Part shown: piece by piece, positions 10,547 to 23,379 of the stretch
How positions within the stretch are numbered: position 1 is the first letter of the stretch
Layout: each line of letters starts with the position of its first letter
Origin: Dactylonectria macrodidyma
Taxonomy: Eukaryota; Ascomycota; Sordariomycetes; Hypocreales; Nectriaceae
Reading direction: 5' to 3'
Length of the DNA stretch: 64,000 nt
Assembly (NCBI GenBank): GCA_020744425.1
Contig: JAGMUV010000020.1
Location: forward strand, 558,001-622,000
Notes under the pieces: model-generated
What the model saw: only the letters and a program-made list of their open reading frames with translations
Database searches by the model: none
Told to the model about the DNA's origin: nothing
Translations under genes and position numbers: made by a program

Positions 10547-10939
10547 TTAATCATCTTCCGTCAGCTCGTCAACGTTGACACCCGAAAGCTTCTTCAACTT
10601 CTCGACACTCTCGGCGAGAAGGGGTCTGCACGTTGAAATCAGCCCTAGACTCTCGACAGCATGGATGGCAAGGGTACTCACGGGGGAAAGCCAATGGGAG
10701 GTAGAGACCTAGTTTCGATCCAGTTTTGATGACCGGTATCTTCCTCAATGATTCTGAGTGACGCCCGCGTTAGATTGACCTGGCAAACTTTCCGGGACTA
10801 TCACCTACTGTCTGAGAGTGTTATTAAACTGCTCAAACTCTTCAATGCCCTTGTAGCTGTAGCGAATTTTCTATAGTTTCAATTAGTTCTGGCACAAGGC
10901 GAGGTGTTGGTGATGATGTCCTACCACGCGGTCGGCCAT
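10547..10939 (-). CDS. Small 75-residue protein encoded by four exons
   Basis: Exons complement(10925-10939, 10809-10870, 10682-10753, 10547-10625), separated by introns of 54, 55 and 56 bp. All have GT-AG ends and all keep a single frame. The first exon holds only five codons. The product starts MADRVKIRYSYKG, has a helical acidic stretch EEFEQFNNTLRQIIEED, a proline-rich turn LPPIGFPPP and a second helix ESVEKLKKLSG, and ends DELTEDD. I do not recognise the family. It has no signal peptide, membrane segment or cysteine. The case for a real gene rests on three consecutive in-frame introns of uniform size and sensible residue composition. An alternative is that only the last two exons are real. 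Confidence 0.6.
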
Positions 10940-13242
10940 GGCTGATAATAGATTTAGAAACTTGGAGAGTTGTGATTGTGTGGTTTGTTGGGGGGATGCT
11001 GAGGGTGAGAGCTTGTGGAATATCCTTCGGGCTCTCTGCCTCTTTATATATCTGATTGAGGCTACTCCCAACACCGAATGAAGCTCAAATGACGCAATGA
11101 GCTGGCATTGTTGGCAACAGCGGACCATTCCACTACGCCTTGCAGTTTCTGGAACTTGTCCTAGCTGGAGGCGTAATCTAAAGCATGAATACGTCAAATT
11201 GTCTTACAACAGGCCGGTCTTGTTTTCAGCTTTTGAAGATCTTACTCAAATTCGTCTCGGCAACCATTGAGAAAGTATGCTTTTGGTGTGAAGCTTTTCG
11301 AGCTATCGAAGCTGCGGACCATCTCTGCCACACCCTGCTTAGTTATGGGTCAAATATAAAACCCATGGCTTATTTTCTTCCTCAGTATTGGCTACAGAAT
11401 CCATTTTCAAGACATACCGCGAATTATCGAATTAGACATTGGCTAACGTAGCTCTACGATGACGTGTCAATGGACGGAAACGGATCGGGCCGTGGGGCAG
11501 CCCTGCAAGGGAGGCCATCGGAGGGCAGCATTCCAATGAATTTGCTGCAACCAGGCAGTGATCCCCATGCAAGGAAGCATACACCGACATTTATATTTTG
11601 GCGAAAAGTCAGGTTATTTCGTTCTATTCATTACACGGGCTCGTTGATAAGTTTCTATTGGCCCGTGATGGTCACTCGCCCGCACATGTGCACACGCCTA
11701 ATGCTCGCCCTGCAGAGCTTGTAACTCTCACTGTGGGCGTCAGGGTGCCGGTGATAAAGTAGGCTTTGAGCGACAACTTTGGATGAAGGGGGACGGAGGA
11801 ATTTTTGAATGCTGTGCCACTGAACCAAGTCTTAGTTCAAAACGTAGAGACAAAGCCAAGCCGGATGCAGGGAGTGGATTTGTAGCAGCATTCCCGCCAT
11901 TTGCAGTGCTATCATATGAGAGAAGAGGGCACTAAGCAGCAGTACGACGCGTGTGTGGCAACAGCGATGCCAATATTTAGATTTCATCAACGAAAAGGCT
12001 ACTAGAATCGCGTTCAGAGCAGGTCCTCGTTTCTCCTAATGCGATCTTCTGCATGAGGATTTTGGGAATATACAATGGCCAGTCAACCGAGTCCTGAACC
12101 TAAATACGCAAAATGGGGTGGCTTATATTCCGATCGAATTGACTCACCCCAGCCCCCAAGCCTGGAGGCGCGATTGAGACTGTCCACAGCCCCTCTTTGC
12201 CGCTTCAACTAGGCATTGGTTCAGAATAGGAACGCCTAGTTTTCCAGTGGTGAAGTCACCCTACCACGGGGTCCCAAACGCCGTACCGTGCACATGCATA
12301 ACTTGATGAAGCATAATTTCCACTGAACAGTTTGATGGCAAGTTTGAAACTTGTTGACTGAGGCAGTGCCCAGCTAACGGCAGCTGCACCAACCCAAAGT
12401 AGGCTGCTGCGTCATTTGTTTCACACGGCCAAGTCCAAGCTATTAATTGACACTGTGGTCAGAATTCGCTGGCCACGCACGATTTCGCCTGGAACGTGCT
12501 CTTCTGAGCAGCCCATAGAGACGTTTACTTCACTTCCTATGGCATACATGGTAGTCCAAACTGTTGTACCTCAGACATAGAGTAGAGCGATCGTGCAATG
12601 TTGTGGAACTGGGAGGGTCTGGATCTTAAACCCAGTTCTGACTCGATCTGTTCAAAGTAGGCGGCGTGATCCATGGGTAGTGAGTAGCTTTGCGTTGTGT
12701 TTACCCTTCGGTCTTGATGTTCTCATGCAAAGTTATATCTGAATCATTTTATCTAGGGTAGCGTAGAGATTAATACCAGTGTCGCCCATTGAAGCCCAAT
12801 CCCACATGTGGCAACGGTTGCAATTTATCAGCAGCTCGAGGTGAAACATCGAAACCGATTCAGAAACCTTTCCACACTTTGCCCAGTCTTCAACATTTTG
12901 TTATTGATGGTTCAGCTTGTTCTGTTAGCTTTGTCCATTGCTCCGGCCATTCCGCCATCGGGACATTTAGCTCAAAATAGACTAAGCTGGCCAATCGGGA
13001 CCGTGTTAAACAATCAATCAACATTTAATCTATCAGGCAGATTGCGCGAATGCGAGATCGAAACCGAGACCGACGGTTTCTTGGACGTTTCGTGCCAAGA
13101 TCAGCACCTTGATGCAACAGTGTAGAAATTGCTGACGACGCAAATCTGCAGTAAAGACAGCGTTAAATTTGGTTTAAAGCCCAGCATCGCTCCACAACAT
13201 GTTGGTCACTCGAATATTTATTGATTGTCTAAACCAGTACAC
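10940..13242. other. 2.3 kb with no supported gene
   Basis: A long intergenic stretch. ORFs at 11185-11451, 11464-11724 and 12808-13125 lack domain signals, and their composition resembles random translation. The hydrophobic patch in the last one was considered and rejected. No obvious direct or inverted repeats. Confidence 0.45.
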
Positions 13243-14091
13243 ATGGCTGGCCTCATATGCCTCCAATGGCTTCTTAGGGGCGTTCAACTCGGCTCAAGCG
13301 CCTTAATCCTCGCTGTTTACTCCTATTTTCTTGCGACCCTCGCGGCTCACAAGTTTCATATTACCACAAGCATCCGCGCCGTCGAGGGTATATCCGGCAG
13401 TGGAACTCTTTACGGTCTTCTAGGAGTTCTTCTGGTCTGCTGTCTTGGGAATATTCCACTGGTGTCATTAATCGCCATTATCCTGGATGTGGGCTTTTTT
13501 GCCTGTTTTATCTATGTTGCCGTTGCGAATAAACATGGTGCTGGAAGCTGCAGAGGAGAGGTGGATACGCCGTATGGGAGAGGGCTAGCCGGGGACAAGG
13601 TCAAGGGGAGAAGAAGGGGATCTCTGGCATTGCCGAGGTATCGAGTTGCTTGTCAACTGCAGACTGCGTGCCTCGCTGCAGCTATTATCGCTGTGTGAGT
13701 ATCAGATCGAATACTCCATTCGGAGAATACAAGCCATCCTAGCAGACCTATTAAATACATAGCTAACAGCTGTCCCAGAGTCATCTTTTTCGTCTCTATC
13801 ATCGTCAGTGTTGCCCTCGCGCGCCAACACTACAAGACAAACCGTCGAGAGAATTACGGGTATGGATATAGCGAGAGGGGGCTAATGGACCGCTCTTCTC
13901 AACGAGAGCCATTAGCGACGGTGCAAGACGATCTTCCGATGCATCCGCAGCCAGAGGAAATGGACAACAGCCAACGAGAATATGTTTACCGGGGCCTACA
14001 TACGCAGGATGATGGCATATCCGACAATCATTACCTTGCGCCAGGCCATGGCGCACGCCCGTACCATTCAAGTCCCCCGTACCCAGTCTAG
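13243..14091 (+). CDS. Four-span MARVEL-like membrane protein
   Basis: Exons 13243-13694 and 13779-14091 (84 bp intron) encode 254 residues. I start at ATG 13243 (MAGLICLQW). The hydrophobic segments lie at about 5-30, 52-72, 75-95 and 145-170, with a basic loop (KVKGRRRGS) before the last. This matches fungal MARVEL-type proteins (NCE102-like), which associate with plasma-membrane domains. The C-terminal ~85 residues are hydrophilic, rich in Arg, Gln, Tyr and His, and probably cytosolic. Assignment rests on topology only, with no diagnostic motif. The 3' splice site could also be two bases later, but only the chosen site keeps frame. Confidence 0.75.
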
Positions 14092-15062
14092 AGATCAAGG
14101 TTCTGGATGTCGGTTTTCGATCGTGTTTAGGCAGCAATATAGTAGAGCAGGTAATTTATAGCTTTCATGAAGCTCATATTCAGATCTATTATCAATGAGG
14201 CTGTGTTTATGGTACCAAAGCTTCAATGCTATTATTGAAGAAAAACTACCAATTCTTAACGTTAAGTTGGAACGAATGGAGGGGGTTTTACTTTGACGGC
14301 GACTCAAGTGTGGGATTGTCTACGAAGTAAGCTTAGTCAAGGTCCGCATCGATGATGATCGAAGAATGCAAGGGGATCGAATTGTGGCTGATATTGGTGG
14401 CAAAGCTGCCTGAGGCATTAATGTTCGGTTGATTAATAAAGTCCTAGGCTCTTGATTGAGTCGCGATCGTCTTCGGGCTTGAACTTTTTATGGCAGCCAA
14501 TTTGATCATCAAGCTGAGTCAACGGCCTATTCAACAGTTTCTGTTGATATCTTTCAGCCAAACACCATGTGAACGATGACGCTTTCTGAGCACCACGCTG
14601 GCTCTGGATATTCTCGCAAGACCCATGCGGGAGGCTGGGGTGCACTGGTCAAGCGGGGCGTAGATCATCGATTAGTGCCTGTGGGTGTCTCGGGAATCTC
14701 GCCTCTCACTGATTATGCTAAGTATCAAATGAGCTAGTCACACTGTATTTTATTCCGTCTTTGTAGAGGCATGTTCAGCTGGGCGTCAACTAGCAGGGTA
14801 CCCGCCCGAGACGCAATCCGTCGCCCCAAGCCTGAAACCATTCCAAGTCTTCTATTGGCGCATTTTGGGACTGTCCTCCCACCAGTTGTTGCTGCGGCAT
14901 ATGGCTGATACCTAGGGCTTATGCCTTAAGTCAGCTGGATGCAACATGCGCAGGGCGCAAAGATGATCTTGCTCACAGATGTAATCCAGCAACAGCCGCA
15001 ATTCTCTTTCTTTTCAACTCTCGCTAATTCACCTCAAGTCCCCTCAGAAGAAGCCAGCCACC
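14092..15062. other. Intergenic region
   Basis: Between two plus-strand genes. The bases just before ATG 15063 read agccagccaccATGGG, a strong translation-start context. Nothing else is supported. Confidence 0.5.
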
Positions 15063-18000
15063 ATGGGCAGCTGGTGGGATGATTTCTCAAACAACTTCGC
15101 GACGGACCTTGCTCCGCTCGTTGCCCTCTTTGGAGAATCTCCAACAAAACAATATCTCAGCGAATGTTTGACAATTGAGGATATCATCATCTTTGCCACC
15201 GCCCCCATGGGCGTCATTACTGCTGTCGTATCCGCAATTCGCGTTTGTGGAACGCCCTCACTCAGAGCTTTCATTGGAAAAGCCCAAGAAGGAGCGGGGA
15301 CGGCCGAAGCAGAACTGTGCTCCTCGACCAGCCGCGACGTCTGTGAGCTCTACAACAACGGGGGCATTGCTCGAGTCTTTGGTCGTCCCAAGCTGTTGGA
15401 GATTGTGCACGATACGCAGAACCCTCGCCAAGCATTTTTCCCTGATGACGGGAAGATCCCAACGGCTGGCATATACTCGTTCAAGAGGTACATCAAGACA
15501 GAGAAAGGGAAGCAGGAATGGGTCCTTCAGTCGACTTCTCGGGAAAGGAAGAATGCATCTGCTGGGCAGAACGAAGAGGGCGCGCCCCAGCCCCAGCCAG
15601 CACGTTTTGCCCCGAACCCAAATCTTTCCCTCAATATCGGAATCAAACCACACGGTCGTTTTCGGTTCATCTTTTCCGCGGTATTGGGCGTCACTTTGCA
15701 GGCCTTCCTCCTGGTGTGGGCGTGTCTCACGAGGTACTACTTCAAGTGGTTAAGAAAGACTCGCGAAGGTTAGTAGCAACTCATTAGTGTGCTGCCCTCG
15801 CTTGATCGACGATTTTCAACGACCCGGAAGCCTAAACTCAAATCTTGTTAGATGAATACGCGATTCCTCTGATGTTGAGCGGAACAGTCTTACTCTGTCT
15901 CGGAATGGCTTTATGTGCCCACCTGATTGAGAGCAAGACCGAAGAGCGAGTTTATCAGAGGGTTCCGGAGGAGACTCAGCAAAAAAAGGAGGAACAGGTC
16001 CAGCAAGTGACGGGAGATCGGGCTCAACAAGCGGGTGAATCCGGAGGTCCTCAAAACCCATCTAAGATGTATTGGGTCCAGCCAGGCAATCAAAACATGG
16101 GCGACCAGATTTTCGATTCATTCGGATATTCCGACGGTGTATCCCCGCTACAGAAATACATCACATCGTGGAAAGACACCAGCGCAGACTCCTCCAGCAC
16201 GGGTGGGATCTGGCCTGCGGTCGGAATAACTTCGCTAGGCTTCCTCTGCCAGTTCCTGGGCCTTAGAGCTTGTCACTCCTCAGTGGCCGTCATGCAGCTG
16301 GGAATTACTCTCTTGATGAGCCTCATCCGTGCATTGCTGAGAACTCAGCGGCTGAAGAAGGAGGACAACTTTATGGTTGACGATCCCGACTTCTTCCAGG
16401 GACACGAGTTGGATTGCTTAGCGTTGAAGATGGCGGCGCCTGATGCCCGCTCATGGAACGTTTGTACCCTTCCGGGGTACAAGGATGCCAGTCCTGCTGT
16501 TGACTCTGCCACAAATACGTCTTCCAACCCTACCACCGCTGGTAGCACTGCAACAAACACTCCTTCCAACTCTGTCCCTGGACAAAGCAATACGCCAACG
16601 GTCTTGAAAAGACTACCGGTGGCCTCTGGAGGTTCAACTATCCTTGCTGGGTTTCGAATAAAGCCTCAGGCCACCAAAAGAGCTGCAAACGAGCCCCCAA
16701 AGCAACTTGAGGCAGCTGTCGAGAAAGAGCTCCTCCAGTGGCTCTCAACGGAGTACTGCAGTCAGTGCAGTTCCAAATGCGGGACAGACGAAAAAACTTG
16801 TTGCAACAAGGACCCAGAGAGCGCTGTGAAGGCCTTACTCTACAGGCGTCGTCTTGCTCGCATGACGGGTTTGGGGAAGCCTGAATCGGAAGACAGCCGA
16901 TACTGGGGTGGAAAATTCGTTTCCGTCCGAGACACTGCCCTGATTCTAGGTCATGCTATTGATGATACTATGAAGATCCTCTTTGCGTCGGAGTCGCAAC
17001 CGCCTGTGACGCTGCATGACTCATGGAACAAAGCCACCGCCATCTTCTGGACTGTCCGATGCTTTCTCCAACAATCTGATGCGAAGGCGTTCAAGAGCTC
17101 TGGAATTAAAATGTCGTTGCGAAGAAGGAATGACGAGAACGGAGATCTCGAGGGTCCATGGAAGGCTAACAGAGCTGAGCTGGAAGCTGTGCTTAGTCTG
17201 TGGCTATGGTCCTTTAGAGAGCCGAGCAAGGTGGGGGATTCAGAAGAAGCAGAGAGTACGATGGCTGGACAGCGTATCAATCGGATCCTCTCAGCTGCTA
17301 CGTCTCCTTACGAAAGACTAGAGTTGGACATGTGGCGGGGGAGGGGGGCTGTTAAGATACAAACACACCGGCTAGCTGTTACAAGGTATCTGGCTGAAAT
17401 CCAGAGCGCAATGTGGTGGAGAGACGGCGACGTGTTCTATCCCGCAGCACATAGGAAGCCCGATATTTCACGCAATCAGCGCCAATTATTTGGTTGGTGC
17501 AACTTGAAGGAGCCTACCCCGGGAGTAGGCCATACCTTCAGTGTCTTGCAGATCAATTCCAACAGCTCTCTCCTGCTGAACTGTGCGCAGGAAATCTACT
17601 CTATCTTCTTGACGGCCATTTTGCAAGCTGTCAAGGACATTGGAGGGTGCTCAACGGCCGGGCAGAACCAGGGAGACTTTACTGTCAGCAACGACAATGT
17701 CAACAATATCCGAAGCGCTCTAGTAACGAGAGGCTTGTGCGACGCAGAGGATGCCTTCTCTTGCACTGTCCCAGTGCTAAGAAATCAGGGCAAGCTAAAT
17801 CCTCCCAACGACGTGATTGTTGTGGCTGGCGGCTTGGCAGACAAATATCGCATGTCGGGGAAATGGAACAAATGTAGGGAACTTGTCGGCTGGAGGGTTC
17901 ATCGTTCTTACGCAGAACTAAACTCAATGCATGACCTACAGGGCACCAGAAGGGAGATGGAGGCTGTGAACGACTTGAGATTATCTCTTTTGGCGACCTG

Positions 18001-19477
18001 CGAGACCTATCACCAAGCTCTTCTGCAGCGTAACCCGAAAAGCAAGAGTTTTGGCTGCAAAGGAATCACCGACTTGATTCAGCGATACTCCCAGGACGAG
18101 AAGGTCGAGAAGATCCCCCTTGTCTGGTTTGACTCTACAACTGAAGCTGTGCAGAGCACGGGACTGAGTCTTACGGATGCAATCATATCCTACGGCGAAG
18201 CGGCTCTTTGGGACATTCAAGCCACATCTGATTCTATCAGCTCGGAAGCTCAGGATTTGAAACTGGCATTACGGACGGGCATCAACTCAAAGTCAGTCGC
18301 GCCTGATATCGACCAAGCGATTGAGAACTGCGACTTGAGTTCCACCCTATTCTTACTGCCATTGCGGCCTTCCAATGAGCCAGTGAGCACCTCCATGTTT
18401 CGCTCTGCCGCTCAATCTGGTTGGTATATGGTTGTCCGGAATATGATTAGGCATCGTGTGGGTGTCGACGAGGACAGCGACCCAAAACCAATCGCATTAC
18501 AACATGCCTCAGAGGTCGGCGATATCAACATGGTGAGGACGCTTCTCGAAGAGGGGGCCAATATACGGAAGATGACACCCTGTCATGTCGCTGCAAAGAA
18601 AGGGCATGCGGTGGTTGTGGAAGACCTGATGAAGAGATCCTCAGATGGCCCATTCTTAGAATTCGACGCCGACGGCATGACAGCATTGAGCTGGGCCATC
18701 AAACTAGGAAAAACTGCTTCCGTTCGAGCACTGCTGAGTCCCGGTACTTCCGTTCCGCCCAATGATTACAGTGACCAACATCCGGCACTGCACTTCGCCA
18801 TTCAGCAAGGGAAACTAGACATGGTGGACTTGTTGTTGGAATATGATGTGGTCAATCCAAACCATAAATTTGGCCTCACAGTTAACTCTCCTCCGATCGT
18901 CTGCGCCGTTAGATTGAAGAGGAAGTCGATATTCGACCGACTCGTCGACGACGCCCGCGTTGACATGAAGTGCACTGACAACGACGGAAGGACGGCATTC
19001 TGGTGGGCGTGTGCTCTGGGCCTCGAGTCTTACGTCAACAAGCTCATCCACTCTGGAAAGGTACGCCGTCTTGATAAGCCTGATCGGGCTGGGGACACAC
19101 CAATCTCGATCGCGGTGCAGGCGGGCCATGTTGAGGTGCTTCACCAGCTGCAGCGGCTAAACGCTGCAAGTATCACCTTAAGGTCGATCCTCATTGCTGC
19201 CCAGAACGGCCATGTACGCCTCGTTAAGGAGCTACTACCAAAGAGAGTCAAATTCAGATCGGTCGCATTGCAACTGCTGAAATTCTACGATCTGGAGAGC
19301 CTGTGGGCCTCGATAAAGGATAGCAGCTTCTGGGAGGAGGAGCGCGGTAAGAAATTAGGCGATGATGCAGAAGTTCAGAAGGAGATGGAGGATAAGCACT
19401 TCGTTGAGACTCTAAAGCTTCGGGCAGATAGAGTGCGTCAGTTGCATGTATTCCAAATTTTCACCATCTTGATATAG
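15063..19477 (+). CDS. Large membrane protein with C-terminal ankyrin repeats (1443 residues)
   Basis: Exons 15063-15768 and 15852-19477 join in frame (GAAG|AT GAA) across an 83 bp intron. The N-terminal region starts MGSWWDDFSNNFATDLAPLV and has a conserved-looking block (YLSECLTIEDIIIFATAP, then IRVCGTPSLRAFIGKAQEG) that I associate with a large fungal ankyrin family. Hydrophobic helices occur near 45-65, 205-230 and 245-265 and again near 360-400, so the N-terminal third is probably membrane-bound. The middle is a long soluble region with a small cysteine cluster (CSQCSSKCGTDEKTCC). At least seven ankyrin-like units follow from about residue 1110 (for example DINMVRTLLEEGANI, KLDMVDLLLEY, HVEVLHQLQRL). 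The function is unknown; it could be a membrane sensor or scaffold. A last short exon beyond 19477 cannot be excluded. Confidence 0.85.
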
Positions 19478-21540
19478 GTAGAGGATTGGATATCTGCAGA
19501 GGCAGACTCACTGGCTAGCTTAGACTGAAGGTGAACAAAGCTCACGAGTTGAGACAAGATCGGCGAATTTGTATGGCATGCGATAGACCGATCATTTTTG
19601 TTAGAAGAAACACCGGGCATTTAGAGGGGAAAATTGATATGGTGGTGAAGAATCTAGAAGAATAGTCGTAGGTACATCAAAGGGGAAAAAAAGCATCTCA
19701 TTTGCCACTGAAACCTAGTAACATGCTACAAAAGGAGCGAACCACCAATATTGCTAGGCTCAAGATCGCTGCCGTCCTTTTTGTACCTGCCTGGCTGATC
19801 TTTTGGCTCCTGCGTCGCAAATGGCGATCTTTTAATGGCCCAAAGACGTACTCATACACACGAACGTCAGTTTTGATAGAGCAGGGCGTGTATTATCGCT
19901 CTGACTTATGGATGATTGGGCAGGGCGGCGAGCTGGAGGTAGCAGAGACACAAAGATTATACTGAGGACGTTGAATAAAGACTCTTACATCTTGACGAGA
20001 TTCATTTCACAGTTTGCAAAAGATCCAAGTTGACCTCATGTCTGTTCTTGGTTCCAGTTTCGTAGCTAACTATACAGCACTAAGCTTCCGTGATTTGGAT
20101 TGACATATCATCCTAAACATCTGTGCTTCAGCTAGCCCATTGGGTGATTAGAATAGTTGGTTAAACATTTTAATTAAAAGTGGCTATCTATTTAACACGT
20201 TCCCGACTTCGACCAGACTGTCAAGTTCCTGTAGCAAGGCTTTTAGGTCTACACAAACTGGCTTGTCGCGTAAATGGCCGCCGATGCAAAAGGCATCACT
20301 TTCGTTTCGGTCGTCTTTCAATATGGAACGTGGTTGAGCATCGGAGAAAGCTTCAACATGCGACGCGAAGGTCGCAGCATCTGTTGGTGCAATCGTTCCA
20401 CTGGCGAGGGGGGGGAAATCGCTACTGAAGCACGATGTATGTTAGCATTGGGCTCGTAAAACGGGAATCACTTCTAACATTTCGATTGGAGGAGTCCAGT
20501 TATGGGCCCAACTAGATTTCGGATCTAGTTCAAGTCCCGCAGTGTATGTCTTGTCTTGTTTGCACGGCTTTGACTGGCTCGGCATCATGATGACTGTTCA
20601 GTGCTTCTGATGAGAATAAATGTTGTTTACGACTATGTACCGCTAGAATTCAGGGAAACGCCAGCAGGAATAGTTGCAGGATGCAAATTTTACCTACAAT
20701 CCCAATGAAGAGGAACTTCAGCTCTTAATATAAGTTCCTTTTCGCCTATGAGTTCCCATAGAAGAGAAGAAATTCTTCAAACTCATCGGAAACACCCATG
20801 CGGCAGATAGCTTGTGCCGATCATTGTCAGATAGCGACATGCGTGGATATATGTATACTCAAGCATGCGGTCATCATTTGTTCCTCTTTCACATATGTGA
20901 TTTACAGAATGGGATGCCAAATCCTAATTTCCTAAGTTATTATTAGATCGTAGTTTTCTTTTTTGAAAGGCGTTGATCTGCTAGTCTTTTGCATATTCTG
21001 GTGATCTTTTACTGGCTTGCTTCTCATTTATCCGTCTCCTGGATCACGATAGTTTAGGAAAATCATGCGGCCGATCCTCTGCGTCGGACCAACCGCCGAC
21101 ACTAGATCATCTGACCACTACACACATATGCGTACATTTATGCGCCCGTGGCTGATCCCATGTGATTAAATGTTGCGCATATGTGCGTCGAACAGCTGAA
21201 AGATGCCAAGGCTTACCACCACACCTCTACCGCACCTGGTTTAGCGCGCACATATGGGCTGCATTGGAGGCTCAGCTAACACATGAATCAGAGACTCGTC
21301 TTGCGAAGCCTGCTCTTCGGTGATTTCCACCCTCTGAAATTTTCACTCACTAATTGTCACAATCCCTCGACGTGAGGCATTTCCTCCCATCCGACTATCG
21401 GTTGTATTCACTGTATCAAGCGGCCCTCTTTGTGGCGTCCTAATGCGATGATACAAAGCATCCATCTATCTAGGAGAGCATCAGGTATTTTCTTTTTCTA
21501 GCATATATTCATTCCTTGACCATAAGGAAATAAACTGATA
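19478..21540. other. 2 kb with little coding signal
   Basis: The stretch is AT-rich in places and contains one weak ORF (19723-19965, listed separately). A small inverted repeat, ctagatttcggatctag near 20510, was checked as a possible tRNA arm and fails. No transposon ends were seen. Confidence 0.45.
19723..19965 (+). CDS. Possible 80-residue single-span membrane protein
   Basis: An ATG-started ORF with one clear hydrophobic helix (IAAVLFVPAWLIFWLL) followed by basic residues (RRKWR), which suggests a signal anchor. No homolog recognised and no splice support. It may be a chance ORF. Confidence 0.2.
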   Translation: MLQKERTTNIARLKIAAVLFVPAWLIFWLLRRKWRSFNGPKTYSYTRTSVLIEQGVYYRSDLWMIGQGGELEVAETQRLY

Positions 21541-23379
21541 ATGCATTCTCCTGTGCGACCAGATCCTGGACGTCAAGCTGCTGGAAAGCAACAACGACCA
21601 AGGCAACATCGATGCGACCTACCGGGATCCAAATACCTGACTGGTATGTCTTCTTCGAAGCTTACTCAAGAATGGAAATCTCATGATTATGTCGGCACTT
21701 GCCCTTGCCTTGAAGCGGATGCGTACCGTGCAGCGACTCCAAGCGTCATGGATGGCTGTGGCACAACAAGTTGGCCGCAATTCACCTACCCGACCGACAG
21801 TCAGCCTGTGGTCAAAAGTGAAGACCTATATCTTAATTCAAAGCAACAAGCGCATTCAGACTACCGCTCTTTGTGTGGAGGAAACCAAGCTCACACCTTC
21901 TCACGACTCAGACGACTACGTCTCTGTCATTCAGTCGGTATGAGTAACACAATTAGTGGGAGTGCCCTAGATGGTCAGCTGGCCCATTTGGGTACATCAC
22001 ATGGTCTCTCATGCCAGAAACCTTGCAAAAATCAACATTTCTGTCCAGAACTACACGAATTTCCATCTCCGCCTCCCACCTGGGTATTCACGCCAACAAC
22101 AAGTCCGTCTCCAGCCTCAGACTCCCCAATTGGTACTCCCCGTCCGACAGATGCACTAATAGTGGGAATCCCTTCACTTCTATCACTCGAACCTCTCGAG
22201 TATACTGACAACCCATTTTGCCACATGGAAGAGTTCATGTCTAACGACGCCCCGCTTGATGTGTTGGGTACGAGACCTCGGGCAGAATCCCCACACCAGG
22301 AGGCAATGAGATGCACATGGCCTCGTCAGAACGCTGTTTCTTCCACGTCAGGGACAAAATTCAATCTTCCCGCGACGGATGACCTTCTATCCGAGCCAGC
22401 TCTTACAGAAAGGTAAGATTGAGAGAGGAAGGTTTCTCCTTTCCCAATCTTTGAACGTTTTACTTGTCAAAACCAGTGCTAATAACAGCAAAAGACAACT
22501 TACCTACGTCTTGCCTAAAACTCCTGATGAATGGGAACAAGCATTACCACCTCTCGCTGAACATACTTCGACTTCCCAGGAAGGTATTGATGATCATCCT
22601 TGTTTGCATCAAACCTCGGCTAATGAAAAAGGCTCTCAGGATGACATGAACAGTGTAGACGATGAGTGCTCTTTAGGTCGGTCACCTTCACCTTGGCTAG
22701 AGAGATGGTATGAAAACAACGAAGACCTGGATTTTGGCGAATTTGCTGCCAAGATCATAGCAGAATGCCCAAACCAGGATGGTTTTGCTGGTGAATTTCG
22801 CGCCGCCGGGGGAGAGCCTTCGGACACTGGAAGTCGAAGACCCGATAGGGATGAATCATTGTCAGCATTTGATTCTGCTCCAGGAGGTTTTGATAAGTCT
22901 CATGGGCAGGCAAAAAGGTCCCGTGATGATTCGGGCGAGGGCAGTGGGGAGGACGATGGCCCACCAGGACCGAAGAGACAGATGGTTATGCGACCACCCG
23001 ATGGTAATATTCGTCCAAAACCCATGTACGCGTGCCCGTACCAGAAGCGATACCCGCTCAGGAGCCCCTTGTGTGGCATACCCCACGGGGCGAAGCGTGA
23101 TTATGGATGGGAGTCAGTCTCAAGAGTCAAGTGAGTGTCAAGTTCAGGCCGGTGAAGTTGATATATGTCAAGGTGTTGGGGTGTGGGAGTGGACTAACAC
23201 AAACTAGACAGCATCTCCTCGAAAGTCATGGCCGTGACCACCACTGCCAGAATTGCTGGAAAGCATTCAAGAAGGTGGAGAGCGCTGTTAATTGTGTATC
23301 AGAGCGGAAATGCTCCGCACGCGAACGTCCACCAAAGATGTGGTTGACAGAAGCACAAGTTGCACTGCTGCGGTCCTAA
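21541..23379 (+). CDS. C2H2-type zinc finger regulator, truncated by an internal stop
   Basis: Exons 21541-22412, 22489-23130 and 23208-23379 (introns of 76 and 77 bp) encode 561 residues ending at TAA 23377. The zinc-finger part spans exons 2-3: MYACPYQKRYPL, a second cysteine LCGIPHG, then VKQHLLESHGRDHHCQNCW, the usual fungal arrangement with degenerate spacing. KMWLTEAQVALLRS at the end is where homologous proteins normally continue with arginines and a tryptophan-containing helix. Before the finger lies a basic patch (KRSRDD, PKRQM), a likely nuclear localisation signal. The N-terminal half is Ser/Pro-rich and disordered. This would be a nuclear DNA-binding protein. Frame-consistent coding sequence continues beyond the TAA, so the gene is probably interrupted. 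Confidence 0.7.

Noticed and set aside
12808..13125. Hydrophobic ORF of 105 codons
   Set aside because: One hydrophobic patch but no family, weak start context and no splice support; composition otherwise random.
15769..15851. Two separate genes (236 and 1210 codons)
   Set aside because: A GT-AG intron joins them exactly in frame and the second ORF lacks its own start context.
20505..20550. Possible tRNA-like arm (ctagatttcggatctag followed by gttcaagtccc)
   Set aside because: A hairpin and a T-loop-like string occur, but no D-arm, acceptor stem or correct T-stem pairing can be drawn.
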